The position numbers and the translations under genes were made by a program. Source: Tricholoma matsutake (taxonomy: Eukaryota; Basidiomycota; Agaricomycetes; Agaricales; Tricholomataceae). From it: DNA of 64,000 nt. Below, piece by piece: positions 21,823-33,206 of the stretch (position 1 is its first letter; each line of letters begins with the position of its first letter). The notes below the pieces were generated by a model that saw only the letters and a program-made list of their open reading frames with translations, was not told the origin of the DNA and searched no databases. Where the stretch lies: assembly GCA_026075535.2 (NCBI GenBank), contig AP026541.1:7068001-7132000 (forward strand). Direction: 5' to 3'.

Positions 21823-24468
21823 TCAGGGCCGGGGGTCCCCTGAGGTTGAATCGTATTGGATGGGAGGGTTCACCATTACTCCCATCTGATCCCCTAGGGA
21901 AAACAAGGGGGTCATTCCTCCCTTGACAGTGAAGGCTTCTCCAAAGGAGGGATCCCTGATGTCGAGGCCTTCCTTGTCACCTTCTTCTTCTGAATCTGAC
22001 ACTGACTGCACAAAAGGGCAGACATCAGAGTCGCTTTCGGGGAAATCATATTCCACCAGTTCTTGAATAGAACCAAACATCTTGTGACCTTCGTAGTCAC
22101 TCTGGCTAGTCTCATACTCCGAGGGTAAAGAGTACACTTCCCCCTCGGAGCTGTATTGGGAACCCAGGACTGGATCATCTTCATCTTCAGAATCACTGTG
22201 AGCAGCCACCAGCCATTCTTCCCCATGGCTATGGATATCCTGGGGTATATCATGGAAGGGGGAAACCACCCCCTCTCTGGCCGCATTCATTCTAGCGCCT
22301 GGCCTAGGCCATGGAGAGCCTGGGCAGCCGTGGTTCTCTGGACACTTCAGGTCATTGGAGTAATGACCCTTCCCTCCACATTTGAAGCAAGTGGGAGGAG
22401 GTTTAGTCTCTTCCACCCTCTTGGAATGAGAGGGGGGTTCATAGTGGGGGGAACGCTCTCCCGCGGGGAGAGAGCGTTGTTTGGCTATTGGGCACTCCAC
22501 TTCCTTGGTGGGGGCCCCAGAGTACCATCGTGGGGTTCAATCTTGATTCCTTTGGTGGTTGGGTCATGGGTTATCCCTCAGGGAGTCACCCGGTTGTTTG
22601 AGGGCAGATTCAGACTTAGACGGGGGAAGGGTTGACCTGGGTTTTACCATTTCCTTGCTTGGGGAGAGCACTTCCACCATCTGCCTTCGCTCTTGATACC
22701 TTTTCTTCTTGCGGAGGATTTCCTCTGCTTCCTTGGCATAATACAAGAGGGTATGGGTAGAACTGGCTTCCGCTGAGCACCCCTTGTCGAAGATAAAGGA
22801 CACCATGGAAGTAGGCATACCCGACAGGAGCTGGGTCTTAAACATGAACCTATCAGGGGCACAAATCATCCTGGTCGCGTAACACTCCAGGCAGTGATAA
22901 TAGCTCATCACTCCTTCGCCAACATCATATTTCATGTGCAAGAAGTTCTCACCGGCATCGTAAGTGGCATTGTCATGGATGAACCAGTCATAGAGCCCAG
23001 TGATGACATCCTTGAAAGTCCAGGATGCCCGATGACAGTACACCCCATCCATGTTATCCTCGAACCAGGTCAAGGCCATCCCTTCCAGGTACATACCTGT
23101 GTACTCGATGCACTATGGGTCCTTCTCGGGACCACAGACCCATCCTACTCTCATCCATCACAACAAGGAGTTGAGCCAATGCTCGAATACCTCAGTATCA
23201 GGACTTCCTCCATAATTTGGAGGATTGGGCACACGGGGACCATTCTTTTTGTCTGGGGAGGAGTCCAACGACACCTCGACCTTATTGTCTATCTGTTCAT
23301 GGAACTTGGAGTGCATAGCCTTCAAGTATTTGGAAGGTCGATGGTTACCCTTGTCTCGATATGAATCAAGCTCCCGGGTGTATCCTCTCCATTTGTTCTG
23401 AGAGGCTGATCGAGTATCCAGGGACTCTCAGTTCCTGGATCATCCTGAAGGGGTACTCCTTGATTGGGTCCCCTCCAGCACTGACTGTGACCTCAATCGT
23501 GGATGACTGTTCAGTCAAAGGAAACTTGAGCCTTCGACTTTGACTTCCTCTTCAGAGGGAGGCGAGTAGCCTTCATTGTTGTCACTGCTGTCTTCATCCT
23601 CGGAGGACCTGTCTCCACTGTTTCCATCTGATTCAGGGTCTCCTTTTGGGGAAGGAGCTCTATTGTCTTGACCTTTGCAAGCCTTCCCTCAAGATGGAGA
23701 AGGTGGAGGTTGTCCCTCAAACAGGTATCCATCTTTATCAAACCGAATCCCCTGGTCAGGGATGTCAGTAGGCTGTCCCTCTCACAGGGCAGCATTGCAG
23801 AACTGCTGGAGGGCAACCTTGCTAGTCCCATCATAGTGCACCAATTTTTTGGATGCATACGGGGTGGGGGGCACCAGATCTTCTCGCTGGGAGCCCTCAT
23901 GGTGAGACGAGGTTTTACCAGTGGGGCGGAGATGCTCCTCGGCCTCTTGGTGAATCTAGGCTGAGAAACCTTGAGCCATCTCGAGGAGGTTCCTCAAGAG
24001 CTCAGACAGGTCATAACTGGTCTGTCCCAAATAGAAATTGAAGAGATCCTGTGCCTGTTCCACAAACCTCTTTGCCTCCCTCCCATCGTTACCAGGAGGA
24101 GGGATCTTGACAGGGAGCTTCTCTCCTCGTCAACACTGCTGGGATTGCTCATCCATGGGAGTGGGCAAACAAGAGCTACTAACTGATGTTTGTCTCCAGT
24201 GAGGGGAACTTGGTTTGTGGCGGGAGGTCCGCAAAGATGATTGGGCCTCATATTCGGGCACTCTTTCTGGCCGAGGACTGGTTGGAAGTCCTGGAGGGGA
24301 AGCTGGCGCCCCACTGGGCCCATCCTCAACTTCCTGGGCCATGCTGTTCTCAGGGGTAGTAGTACCTGGAGGCTCTGGGCCACCAGTATCCATTGCCGAG
24401 GACGACTTTTCTGCCCTGGCTTTGCTTTGGGTCTTTGCTGGCTTGCTTTGGGTCTTGGTCGAAGACAT
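21823..24468 (-). pseudogene. Y Gag
   Basis: ATG at 24468-24466. The N-terminal part is Lys/Ser/Pro-rich. Then come a block shared with Z (DIPDQGIRFDKDG, near 23740-23785), a capsid region at 22564-23150 (ALTWFEDNMDG...TFKDVITGLYDWF), a zinc knuckle CX2CX4HX6C (22335-22385) and a long acidic Ser/Glu/Asp tail ending in TGA near 21823. The protease frame begins by stepping back one base at that stop. Several stops and frameshifts interrupt the gene, for example near 24130 and 23815. Confidence 0.8.
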
Positions 24469-24656
24469 GGGGTACCAGATTCTCGAGAACCTGTTGCAGG
24501 TAGCATCAAGTCAGATCACATCACTTTTCAAATGAACTGTCACCCATGGCATCAGGGTCGAATTTTGATGTTACAGCGTGATCAATAGACGTTTGCAAAG
24601 AACAAAGTTGAGTGAAGAAGGTGGTTTTAATATACAAGTTTCAGTGTTAAAAAAAG

Positions 24657-24843
24657 TGTAGTAAACTGGGGGGTAGACTTTGCTTTCACGCAACACTAAC
24701 ACACATAATGTATATTGATCTTGGTAAGGTAAAAAGTCTGTTTATCTGAATAGGAACTGGCCCTTATAAAGGGTCCAGTACAAGGCTATCAAAAGGTAAA
24801 GTAAATATATATAAAGACTGACAACTAGTCAGCCACCACTACA
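24657..24843 (-). repeat. Y 5' LTR
   Basis: 187 bp. On the minus strand it is followed by C, seven T and AACACTG, the T-run site also seen after the Z, W and LARD LTRs. Confidence 0.92.
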
Positions 24844-24848
24844 AGCAG

Positions 24849-27728
24849 TGTGCCATTGGTGGAATTCCTTGACTAACTGAGGGGTGTTCACATCAGACAC
24901 CTCAACCCATGAGTTCTCCTCATACCCATAACCCTTCCAGTGCACCAAATGCTGGAGTTTTCCTTGACGCAACTGGCTGTCCAAGATTGACTTGACTTTG
25001 TACTGGGGTTCTCCCTAAATCACTGTAGGCAGCAGTGGTGGATGTGAATGGCATCCTGGGAATGGATCTGGGGGATCTGGAAGGAGTTTGACAACATGGA
25101 AGACTGGGTGGAGTCTGGACATGGAGGCTGGGAGGCACAGACGATAGGCATGCATTCCAACACACTTGACAATGGGGAAAGGTCCCAGGAAGTGATGGGC
25201 AAGTTTCTCAGATGGACATGTGGTGGAGATGTCACTGGAGTCAAGATAAACTTGATCACTAACCTTGTACTGAGGGGCTGGAGAGTGGGGTTGATTGTAA
25301 AAGCATGCCATGTCATCCTTTGCCTTCACTAAGGCTGCCTTTGCCTCCTCCAAGCTATCCCTCATGGATTCTGTGAACTTATTCACTGTCTTGATGTGTG
25401 AGGGAGTTTGGTGAGGTTCAAATCCCATGTGTGGATGCTGTCCAGTGTCTAAGAGGAAAGGGGTCTGTTGAGTGGAAGCATGGATGTGGTTGTTGTACCC
25501 AAACTCAGCCAAGGGGAGAAGATTGTCCCAATTGTCCTGGTGCTCATTGATGAAGATGCAGATGTATTGCTCCAGTTCCTGGTTGACTTGCTCAGTCTGG
25601 CCATCAGTTTGTGGGTGATAGGCAGTCAAAGCAAGGAGTTTGATCCCAAAGTTGGTACAGCTCACGAGTGAGCTCTGCCAGCCATGAACTGAGGGCCAGG
25701 GTCAGAAAGGAAGGCACCAGGAAGTCCATGTAATCTCCACACATGGTGGAGATAGAGTTGGGCAGCACCCAGGGCACTGACAGTGGTGTGAGTGGGAATA
25801 AAGTGAGCGTGTTTCCCCACTGAATCAACTGTGCACATCACTGCATCAAACCCATTCAACTCTGGCAACTCCACCACAAAGTCGACACTGACAACATCCC
25901 AACAACTCTCTGGAACAGCAAGAGGGTGTAGCTTGCCAATGGGTTTGTGACAAGGAATCTTGGTGCATAAGCAAAGGTCACAAGTATGACAATACTGACC
26001 AATGAGCCATGACATTTGTGGCCACCAATAATTCCATGAGGTGAGCTCCAAGGTCTTCCAGTGTCCAGGATGACCAGCAATCTGTGAGTCATGGTGTTGG
26101 GATATGATGCACTGGCGAAGGTCTAGGTCGTTGGGGACATGGATGTAATCCCTGAGATACAACAAGTCCTCCTTTTCAGCCCACTCTGCTGCATGCAAGG
26201 AAAGGGTGGATCCCTTCCTCAGTTCTTTAACAGCTCAGGCAACAACATTCTCATGTAAACCACTATGGTTTGCACAATGAATGTCACATAGGATGTCCCA
26301 CTCCTCACCCTGGAGTGTGATGCCTTCCAGTGCCCGAATGGTGAACAGGTCTGGCTGCAACATCACAATGTTTTGATTGTCATTGCTGCCATCCCCACAG
26401 TCTGCATGTCAGGAGAGGGCATCGGTCTTCCCCATGCTACAACCTAGATGGTGGTGCAAGGAGAAATTGAATCTGGATAGATACAGGGACCAATGAGCTT
26501 GATGATGATCCAATTTCTTGGCCATCATAAAGTACTTGAGATTCTTGTGATCCATCCAAATTTCCACCTTGTGTTGGGCACCCTCGAGGAAGTGTTGCCA
26601 CTCCTCAAGTGCGCGCATTATCACCAACATCTCCTTGTCATGGATCTCATAGTTTTGCTCTACAGCACTAAGGCTTTTGGAGTAGAACAAAACAGGATGC
26701 CACTTCTGGTCCTCTGGAAACTGCTGAGACAACACAGCACCTGTTGCAAAGTCAGAACTGTTGGCTTCTACATGAAAACAGCGCAAATTGTCAGCAAAGG
26801 AAAGAATGGGAGTGGAAGTGACCATCTCCTTAAGCTTTTTGAATGCCTCCTGTTGTGCATTATCCCACCTCCATGCCTCCTTTCCTGTCAAGTCAAACAG
26901 TGGTCATGCATGATGTGAGAAATCCTTGATAAAATGCTGATAGAAATTGATGAAGCCAAGGAAAGACTGCACCTCTTTCTTGTTTGTGGGCATTGGCCAA
27001 GCTATGACCCCGTTCACCTTGATAGGATCCATCTCCACCTAACCCTCTGAGATAATCAGGCTGAGGTACTTGATCTTGGTCTTCTCAAACTCACACTTGT
27101 CCTGACAAAGGTAGAATTTGTACTGTCGAAGTCGTTCCAGGATGAGGTGCGTGATGTGATGGTGCTCTTCAACTGTGCGAGTGAAGATGAGGATGTCATC
27201 AAGATAGATTCAAACAATGCTTTTGAGGGTGAGGTCGTGGAAGATGTTGTTCATCATGGTCTGAAAGGTGGCAGGACTATTAGTAAGGCCAAAGAATATG
27301 ATGAGCAGTTTAAAAAGACCATGGTTGGTATGAAAAGCTGCCTTCCACTCATCTCCCTCACAAGCTCAGAGATGAGAGGTAATGGGTAGCAATTTCTGAC
27401 TGTGATATTGTTGAGCCTTCTGTAGTCTTGAACCAGTTGAAGTGAGCCATCCTTCTTGACAAAGAAAAAGGGAGAGGCCATGGGTGACTTCAATGGTCGA
27501 ATACATCCAGAGGCCAGGTGCTCATCAATGAACTGGTCAAGCTGTCGCTGTTCTTCAGGAGAGAGAGGATAGACCTTGCAGGATGAAAGTGTTGCACTGG
27601 GGGTGAGTTTGATCATGTGATCCCATGGCTTGCCTTCAGGGAGAGAGTTGAACAATTCCTTAGAGAACACATCCCCAAACTCATGGAGATGAGGAAGCAA
27701 GGAATCAGTAGAGGATTTAGCAGCATTG
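24849..27728 (-). pseudogene. X-old Pol (RT to integrase)
   Basis: It aligns with X-young pol along its length. Left to right in antisense: chromodomain (24870-25020), integrase core (25500-26050), zinc domain (25960-26130), RNase H (26409-26891), reverse transcriptase (27030-27728). YLDD is still present near 27205, but the codon before it region-wide is broken by TGA, and a short deletion removes the segment around 27345-27375. It ends at CATTG, where LARD is inserted. Confidence 0.88.
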
Positions 27729-27913
27729 TGTAAGAGTGTCTCTTACATCAGCATCCCTTATCTACATCCACACCCTTTATCACATGTCATTCCAGTAGTA
27801 TATAGTCTACACCTTGATTACCTTGTACGATATCTTAGTTCTTCCCTCCAAATATACTAAGTTCCTAACATGTCTCGTTCTCCCTGAGTGTTGGAAGCTC
27901 TGGCTTCCTTTCA
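27729..27913 (+). repeat. LARD 5' LTR
   Basis: 185 bp, TGTAAGAGTGTC...CCTTTCA. Followed by C, ten T and GTTATGAAC. Confidence 0.92.
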
Positions 27914-28714
27914 CTTTTTTTTTTGTTATGAACTTACTATCCACACTCTACTCACACTCTACTCTCTCACACGCTCATTTTCTGAAACCTCACTGACTCC
28001 AAAATCATGCAACGGTCTATGTTTTCACACTGCCTTCTCTTGACAACAACACAATGCCAACCCTCTCTCGCCCTCCATCTGACTTGTTCTGTCCCTCCTC
28101 TAACCTCTGCTGTGTCCCAAAATTCTACTTGTTCAGTCGAAATTGTCTCCTCTCAATGCCAAACCTCTCATTTTTGTCTCCGACTCCCCCTAGCTCTTAT
28201 TCCCCTCCCCATTCGACCTCATGTTTCTCACCCTGCCTGAACTTGTTCCACTCCTTGTTCTAATTTCTGTTCCTCTCATGACCCCTGCTGGGCTCATATG
28301 ATGTCATTGGCTTCAAAGTCTCCACCTCTGTTGTTCAATCTTGACTTAGGCAATGTTCCCCAGCTCTCCCCCCGACTCAAGTGGTGTGTTCATCACAATG
28401 CATTTGGACATGTGCCTGCCTCTTGTAAATGTGCCCAGCCTCTCATAAACACAGTGCCTCTCGTGTGTGCACCCAGGCTGTTGTTCACATGCCTTGCCTC
28501 TCGTTTATGCTCTCACATATTCTTTTCCCAAAACCCACACTGACCCTGAAATTTCCAAAATGGTCATTTTTTTTTCACACCAACAGTTCTCTTAGTAATG
28601 ATGCAACGACAACTTGCACTGTCTTCCATGCTCCTTTGTTCTCTCCATTGGGCTTGCTCTCTCACGCATCTAACCCCCCTGCTCTGTTGGTTCCCTGTTG
28701 TTCTAGGTCAATGC
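27914..28714 (+). other. LARD interior, 5' part
   Basis: Pyrimidine-rich sequence with short open frames rich in Ser, Pro, Leu and Cys. I recognise no protein domain. It may be a leader or a decayed gag of unknown type. Confidence 0.4.
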
Positions 28715-28722
28715 TCCTAGCT

Positions 28723-29096
28723 TAGTGTTGCCACTGGCTCAGCCAAGGTTTTTCAATAAAATGGCTATAGCATGCCAGGTAAATTTCCTAAATTCACCAA
28801 GATATTTGAGCATGTGGATGGGCCCATAAGCCAAGGGGTTGTCTGCCAAAGTTAGTTGATCCAATCAATTGTCCCTGAGTTATTTAATAAACAAAATTTG
28901 GCTTGATGGCTTGGCTTGAAATCAAAGCTGAGTGAATAAGTCAGGAATGGGGGATCCAGTCAGATAATGTTGGCAGAAGACCCCTCAGCTTATGGGCTCA
29001 TCCATATGCTCAAATATCCTAGTGAATTTAGGAAATTTATCTGGTATGCTACAGCCATTTTATTGAAAAACCTTGGCTGAGCCAGTGGCAACACTA
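28723..29096. mobile_element. hAT-type MITE (374 bp)
   Basis: Long terminal inverted repeats of about 110-130 bp, starting TAGTGTTGCCACTGGCTCAG at 28723 and with its reverse complement ending at 29096. The 8-bp direct repeat TCCTAGCT flanks it exactly (28715-28722 and 29097-29104). An 8-bp duplication and a terminal TAGTG fit hAT. There is no coding capacity. Confidence 0.92.
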
Positions 29097-29274
29097 TCCT
29101 AGCTGACCCCGCTCTGCTTCCCCTGATGGCTCAAGCGGCATTCTACCTGTTGAGGCTGTCTACCCCTCCTGTGCTGTCCACAGGTCTCATTTTCTGACTC
29201 CCTACCTGTCTTGTTTCCACCCTGCCGGTTTCGTTTATGCCCTGCCTGTCTCATCTTGAGCCTACTTCTCTTTA

Positions 29275-29760
29275 GGGCAAGGCAGGGGTTACCCCTGGGT
29301 GTCAAATCTCATACCCTTACCCCTACCCCTAAACACCCTACCCTTAGGGGTAAGGGTATGGAAACATATAAGGGTTGCCAAGGGTATGTATGGGAGGGTT
29401 TGTCAAGGGTACAAGGGTTTGGCACAAAATCAACATATTTAGAGCAAAATTTATTTGAAAAGTGCTGATAACTATTGTATTTACTATTAATATCACATAT
29501 TAATACCTCTTATTAACATATGAAAGCCATTATCATGTTGGACAATCCCAAAATCTGAATTTAATTGATGAAAATCTTGAATATGAGTCTTTGTAGCTGA
29601 AAAAATCAAATGATATTCTTACATAAGCATACCCCTGGCATACCCCTGTACCCTTAGTAAGGGTACAGGGGTATGCAAGGGTATGAACTTCCAAACCCCT
29701 ACCCTTACCCCTCATACCCTTAGCCCCAAAACACAAGGGTATACCCCTACCCCTGCCTTA
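29275..29760. mobile_element. hAT-type MITE A1 (486 bp)
   Basis: Ends TAGGGCAAGGCAGGGG and, in reverse complement, TAAGGCAGGGGTAGGGG. The 8-bp duplication is CTTCTCTT (29267-29274 and 29761-29768). Both subterminal regions are packed with ACCCTTA/TACCCCT motifs in both orientations, a likely transposase-binding array. It is uninterrupted, so it shows the empty sites of the two elements nested in its sister at 56453. Confidence 0.92.
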
Positions 29761-29768
29761 CTTCTCTT

Positions 29769-31215
29769 GTGTGACTCATTCAATGCCATGTGGCATTGTA
29801 CAGTCCTTTTAATCTTCTTGCCACCCCCTCCATTTTGTCGCTATGGCACAGTCACCCAGCACCATCACCTGTCCCATCACCATTAACAACACCCACAGCC
29901 TCAATCACCATTAACAACACCCACAGCCTCGATCACTGTTACCAACATCATCGACTACTACTGCAACCACATCACTAGCAACTCTCAAAACAGCCAGCCA
30001 CAGCTCAGAATCAACAGCACATGCTTGCAGGCCCTTCCACAGCAGCCTAACCAAGCCCCAGTTCCCCATTCTACCCCCTACCTGCTGCCAGTGCCACATC
30101 ATCACCAACAATGGTGGCGACTCCTGGTGCAACCACCTCTGTGATGACTAGTAGGGTGATGACTAGCTGCCAGAGGACCGCTACCACCTTGTATACCAAG
30201 TGCCAGGCCCTAAATGATGTACATAAATGGTCTATAGCCCAACAAACAACAGCGAGGACAAGCAAATGTGCTTGTCAAAAACATGTTGTTGACTCAAAGG
30301 AATGACCCTGCTCACCCCAGGACTCAAAACAAAAGCCCAGAACACCCCCCACATTACCCTGTTGCCCCCATCTCGCCCTCTTGACCCTCATTGAACACCC
30401 CAAAATGTACAGTGTGACTGCCATATCACCATCATCATGTTTGTCAATGACAGCCCAAGCCCCTGCTCTGCCCGACTCGGGACCACTACTGGCAGCTCCA
30501 GAACAACAACAAAACATGTGGCCATACCCAGCAGAACACCCCTGGAGTGCATCCCAACCACCCTGCTCACTCCAACCCCCCCCCCCCCCCCCCCCCCCCA
30601 GAAGCACACTGTTTTGCCAAAAACCTGCATGGTACACCCCTCCTGCAATCTCCTGCATCACCTGTGACACGATCTATACCCCTCTCCCTGTTCACACCCC
30701 CAGCTTGTTCCCAGCCCCCTTCTGTATACCCTGAGCCTATGTGATCCGCTGCATCACCATTGATGTGTTCATTGTCGACAGCCATATCCCCTGCTCTGGA
30801 CCACTCTAGACCATGGGGCAAAGAGCCAGAGCCATGAAACACACAGCCAGAGCCACCAGAACAGCTCCAGAACAGATCCCAAACCCACAGCTTGCCCCAA
30901 ACACCCTGGAAATGTGCCGTTTCACCAGCCCACATGTCTTATGCTGCCCACCACATCACTAACGATGCCATCTGCAGCTAGGGACACCCCCCGTTCACCC
31001 TATAGGCCCTGTTCACTGGCTGCCCACCCCAGCACCCCTCAGCTTGCCTGTAAGTGAGCCATTTCGCCCCCCCCGCCCTGTCCTGCACCTCTGCCGTGCC
31101 ACTGACGACACCATCCACATCCACAGAAGCTCCCCATTCATGCCCTGTCCCCCTCTCACTGCACATCCACTCCAGCTGTCCCCAGCTCAGCCCTAAGTGA
31201 ATCGTTCACCATCCC
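29769..31215 (+). other. LARD interior, C-rich part
   Basis: Long C/A-rich stretch with short open frames of low complexity, a 28-bp unit repeated twice (about 29877-29935) and a run of 24 C (30576-30599). No protein domain recognised. Confidence 0.5.
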
Positions 31216-31220
31216 TGCCT

Positions 31221-31645
31221 TGTAAGGGGACTAGGGGGGTGCCCTGTGTGTTTTTCCTATTTTTTATGTTCGTCCCATATTTTTCCCCACCTCATTTCCT
31301 TCTATTCTTCATTTTCTATGATTTTTCCGGATTTTATTACTAATTTTCCCTTGCTATCATGTTTGTATATGTTGACACTTTTATATTTAGAGGCGGAGTA
31401 CCCCTTCCGACACATACCCCTTGGTATGATGTCATTCGGCGGCCTTGATCCGCCTATCTCCGCCTTTTTCTATTTTTAGGTTATATTTGATTTTTGTCAT
31501 CTTCACATATACTGGGCATCAGCAAGGGGATCCTTAGAGTTTTCTCTTCAGATTTCCCTTTGCTAGGTGCGCCCCCAATCCTGTATTATGTAGCATAATT
31601 TTAACTTCGGATTTCCCTTTGCTAGAGGCTTAGGTTGCCCTTATA
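31221..31645 (+). repeat. Solo X LTR in LARD
   Basis: 425 bp, plus orientation, TGTAAGGGG...CCCTTATA, flanked by the perfect duplication TGCCT (31216-31220, 31646-31650). It is what remains after recombination between the two LTRs of an X element. It also fixes the X LTR boundaries. Confidence 0.95.
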
Positions 31646-31690
31646 TGCCTGACCCTGTCTCACAGCCACAGCTCCTCTCATAACAAGCCC

Positions 31691-31811
31691 CATCCACATC
31701 ACCAGCCCCATCCACATCACCAGCCCCATTCATGTCACCAGCCCCATCCATGTCACCAGCCCCATCCATGTCACCAGCCCCGTCCATGTCACCAGCCCTG
31801 TCCACATCACC
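31691..31811. repeat. 18-bp tandem repeat
   Basis: About 6.7 copies of CATCCATGTCACCAGCCC with few changes. Simpler CATCACCTG-type repeats follow to about 31945. It lies in LARD; no function is visible. Confidence 0.85.
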
Positions 31812-32094
31812 CCCCTTGCCCTTGTCATGGCCTTCCCTTGTCATCATCTCCCCTCATCATCTGCCCTTGTCATCACCTGTTCTCATCACCTGCCCTCATC
31901 ATCTGCCCTTGTCATCACCTGTTCTCATCACCTGCCCTTGTCATTGACTGTCCTCATTGAAGTCTGTCGCTAGCCATCATCAGTTCCCAGGCAACTCAAT
32001 GTTTTCACCAACATGTAAAGTGTGCCTGCAACTTGTTGATTTTTTCTGCCCCCCCCTCCCCTTCCCCCAGTCATTTTTCTGGAGTATGAGAGAG

Positions 32095-32279
32095 CGTAAG
32101 AGTGTCTCTTACATCAGCATCCCTTATCTACATCCACACCCTTTATCACATGTCATTCCAGTAGTATATAGTCTACACCTTGATTACCTTGTATGATATC
32201 TTAGTTCTTCCCTCCAAATATACTAAGTTCCTAACATGTCTTGTTCTCCCTGAGTGTTGGAAGCTCCAGCTTCCTTCCA
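32095..32279 (+). repeat. LARD 3' LTR
   Basis: 185 bp, starts CG instead of TG, otherwise nearly identical to 27729-27913. Preceded by GGAGTATGAGAGAG. Confidence 0.92.
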
Positions 32280-32284
32280 CATTG

Positions 32285-32769
32285 TTTTCATGGAAGGCCT
32301 TGGTGAGGCATTGGAATATGTTTGATGTAGCACACACCTCGTGCAATGGATGAATCACAGTGTAGAAGATCCAATCACCCTCCTCCACTTCCTCTGGCTC
32401 CTCATCATCATCTGAGTCTGGCATCAGATCAGGAACCCCCTCTAACTCCACCTCAGGCACAGGCAGGGGTCTGGCACGACACTTCTGAGTGCATCGTATG
32501 GAGGCCCTTTGTCCATGGTGTTCATGTCTGGCTTCCATGAAACAAGTGTGACAGCGGGATGGACACCGGCTCATTGTAACCTCCCCAGTATGCCAGTTGA
32601 CCTCTGGGTTATGGTCTGCTGCATGCAAGGAAAGGGTGGATCCCTTCCTCAGTTCTTTAACAGCTCAGGCAACAACATCCTCATGTAAACCACTACAGTT
32701 TGCACGATGAATGTCACATAGGATGTCCCACTCCTCACCCTGGAGTGTGATGCCTTCCAGTGCCCGAAT
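32285..32769 (-). pseudogene. X-old rearranged fragment
   Basis: 32285-32617 matches the protease-RT linker of X-young (36245-36575, with HNPEV-W-TGEVTMSRC). At about 32615-32620 it jumps to the RNase H-integrase spacer (same as 26185 onwards), with a few bases of overlap at the join. It stops at 32769, where the X-young LTR begins. Confidence 0.8.
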
Positions 32770-33195
32770 TATAAGGGCAACCTAAGCCTCTAGCAAAGGG
32801 AAATCCAAAGTTAAAATTATACTACATAATACAGGGATTGGGGGCGCACCTAGCAAAGGGAAATCCGAAGAGAAAACTCTAAGGATCCCCTTGCTGATGC
32901 CCAGTATATGTGAAGACGACAAAAATCAAATATAACCTAAAAATAGAAAAAGGCGGAGATAGGCGGATCAAGGCCGCCGAATGACATCATACCAAGGGGT
33001 ATGTGTCGGAAGGGGTACTCCGCCTCTAAATATAAAAGTGTCAACATATACAAACATGATAGCAAGGGAAAATTAGTAATAAAATCCGGAAAAATCATAG
33101 AAAATGAAGAATAGAAGGAAATGAGGTGGGGAAAAATATGGGACAAACATAAAAAATAGGAAAAACACACAGGGCACCCCCCTAGTCCCCTTACA
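32770..33195 (-). repeat. X-young 3' LTR
   Basis: 426 bp. On the minus strand it is preceded by AGAGAGGGGGTGA, the polypurine tract. Confidence 0.95.
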
Positions 33196-33206
33196 TCACC
33201 CCCTCT

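Larger units (their letters stand above)
9002..24843 (-). mobile_element. Y: 10.2-kb gypsy element carrying W
   Basis: LTRs of 187 bp (9002-9188, 24657-24843) differ at about 6 positions. Perfect 5-bp target duplication AGCAG (8997-9001, 24844-24848). Order on the minus strand: gag, protease, reverse transcriptase, RNase H, integrase, third ORF. Without the 5.7-kb W insertion it is about 10.2 kb, like its relative Z. It is inactive through many stops and frameshifts. Confidence 0.93.
27729..32279 (+). mobile_element. LARD: LTR element without gag/pol
   Basis: LTRs of 185 bp (27729-27913, 32095-32279) and a perfect target duplication CATTG (27724-27728, 32280-32284) inside X-old. The 4.2-kb interior has no recognisable Gag, reverse transcriptase or integrase. 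It shares cis signals with W: LTR start GTAAGAG...CTCTTAC, the motif CCCTGAGTGTTGG near the LTR end, C plus a T run after the 5' LTR, and ATGAGAGAG before the 3' LTR. W-type enzymes are therefore the likely helper. Three later insertions lie inside it. Confidence 0.88.
8474..32769 (-). mobile_element. X-old: decayed chromovirus split by Y and LARD
   Basis: The element's own sequence is 8474-9001, 24849-27728 and 32285-32769. It has the 3' LTR at the left and pol running rightwards in antisense. The Y insertion duplicated AGCAG and the LARD insertion duplicated CATTG; X-young shows the uninterrupted sequence at both sites (near 33270 and 36230). The right end is rearranged and is cut at 32770 by the LTR of X-young. 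Its 5' LTR is missing. Confidence 0.9.

Noticed and set aside
23511..23900. Minus-strand open frame in Y gag
   Set aside because: Wrong frame: the neighbouring frame contains the DIPDQGIRFDK block shared with Z, so this one is a shadow.
29275..29760. Telomere-like repeats from the ACCCTTA motifs
   Set aside because: Motifs occur in both orientations near the ends of a MITE with perfect 8-bp duplications and are not a uniform array.
30381..30935. Overlapping frames around the poly-C run
   Set aside because: Low-complexity C-rich sequence gives open frames in several phases; no domain.
31246..31479. Open frame of about 77 codons repeated at 32937-33170, 38558-38791 and 50520-50753
   Set aside because: It lies wholly inside the X LTR, so its conservation reflects LTR copies, not a protein.
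31691..31945. Tandem repeats that might suggest a CRISPR array
   Set aside because: The units abut with no unique spacers, and the setting is a fungal retroelement.
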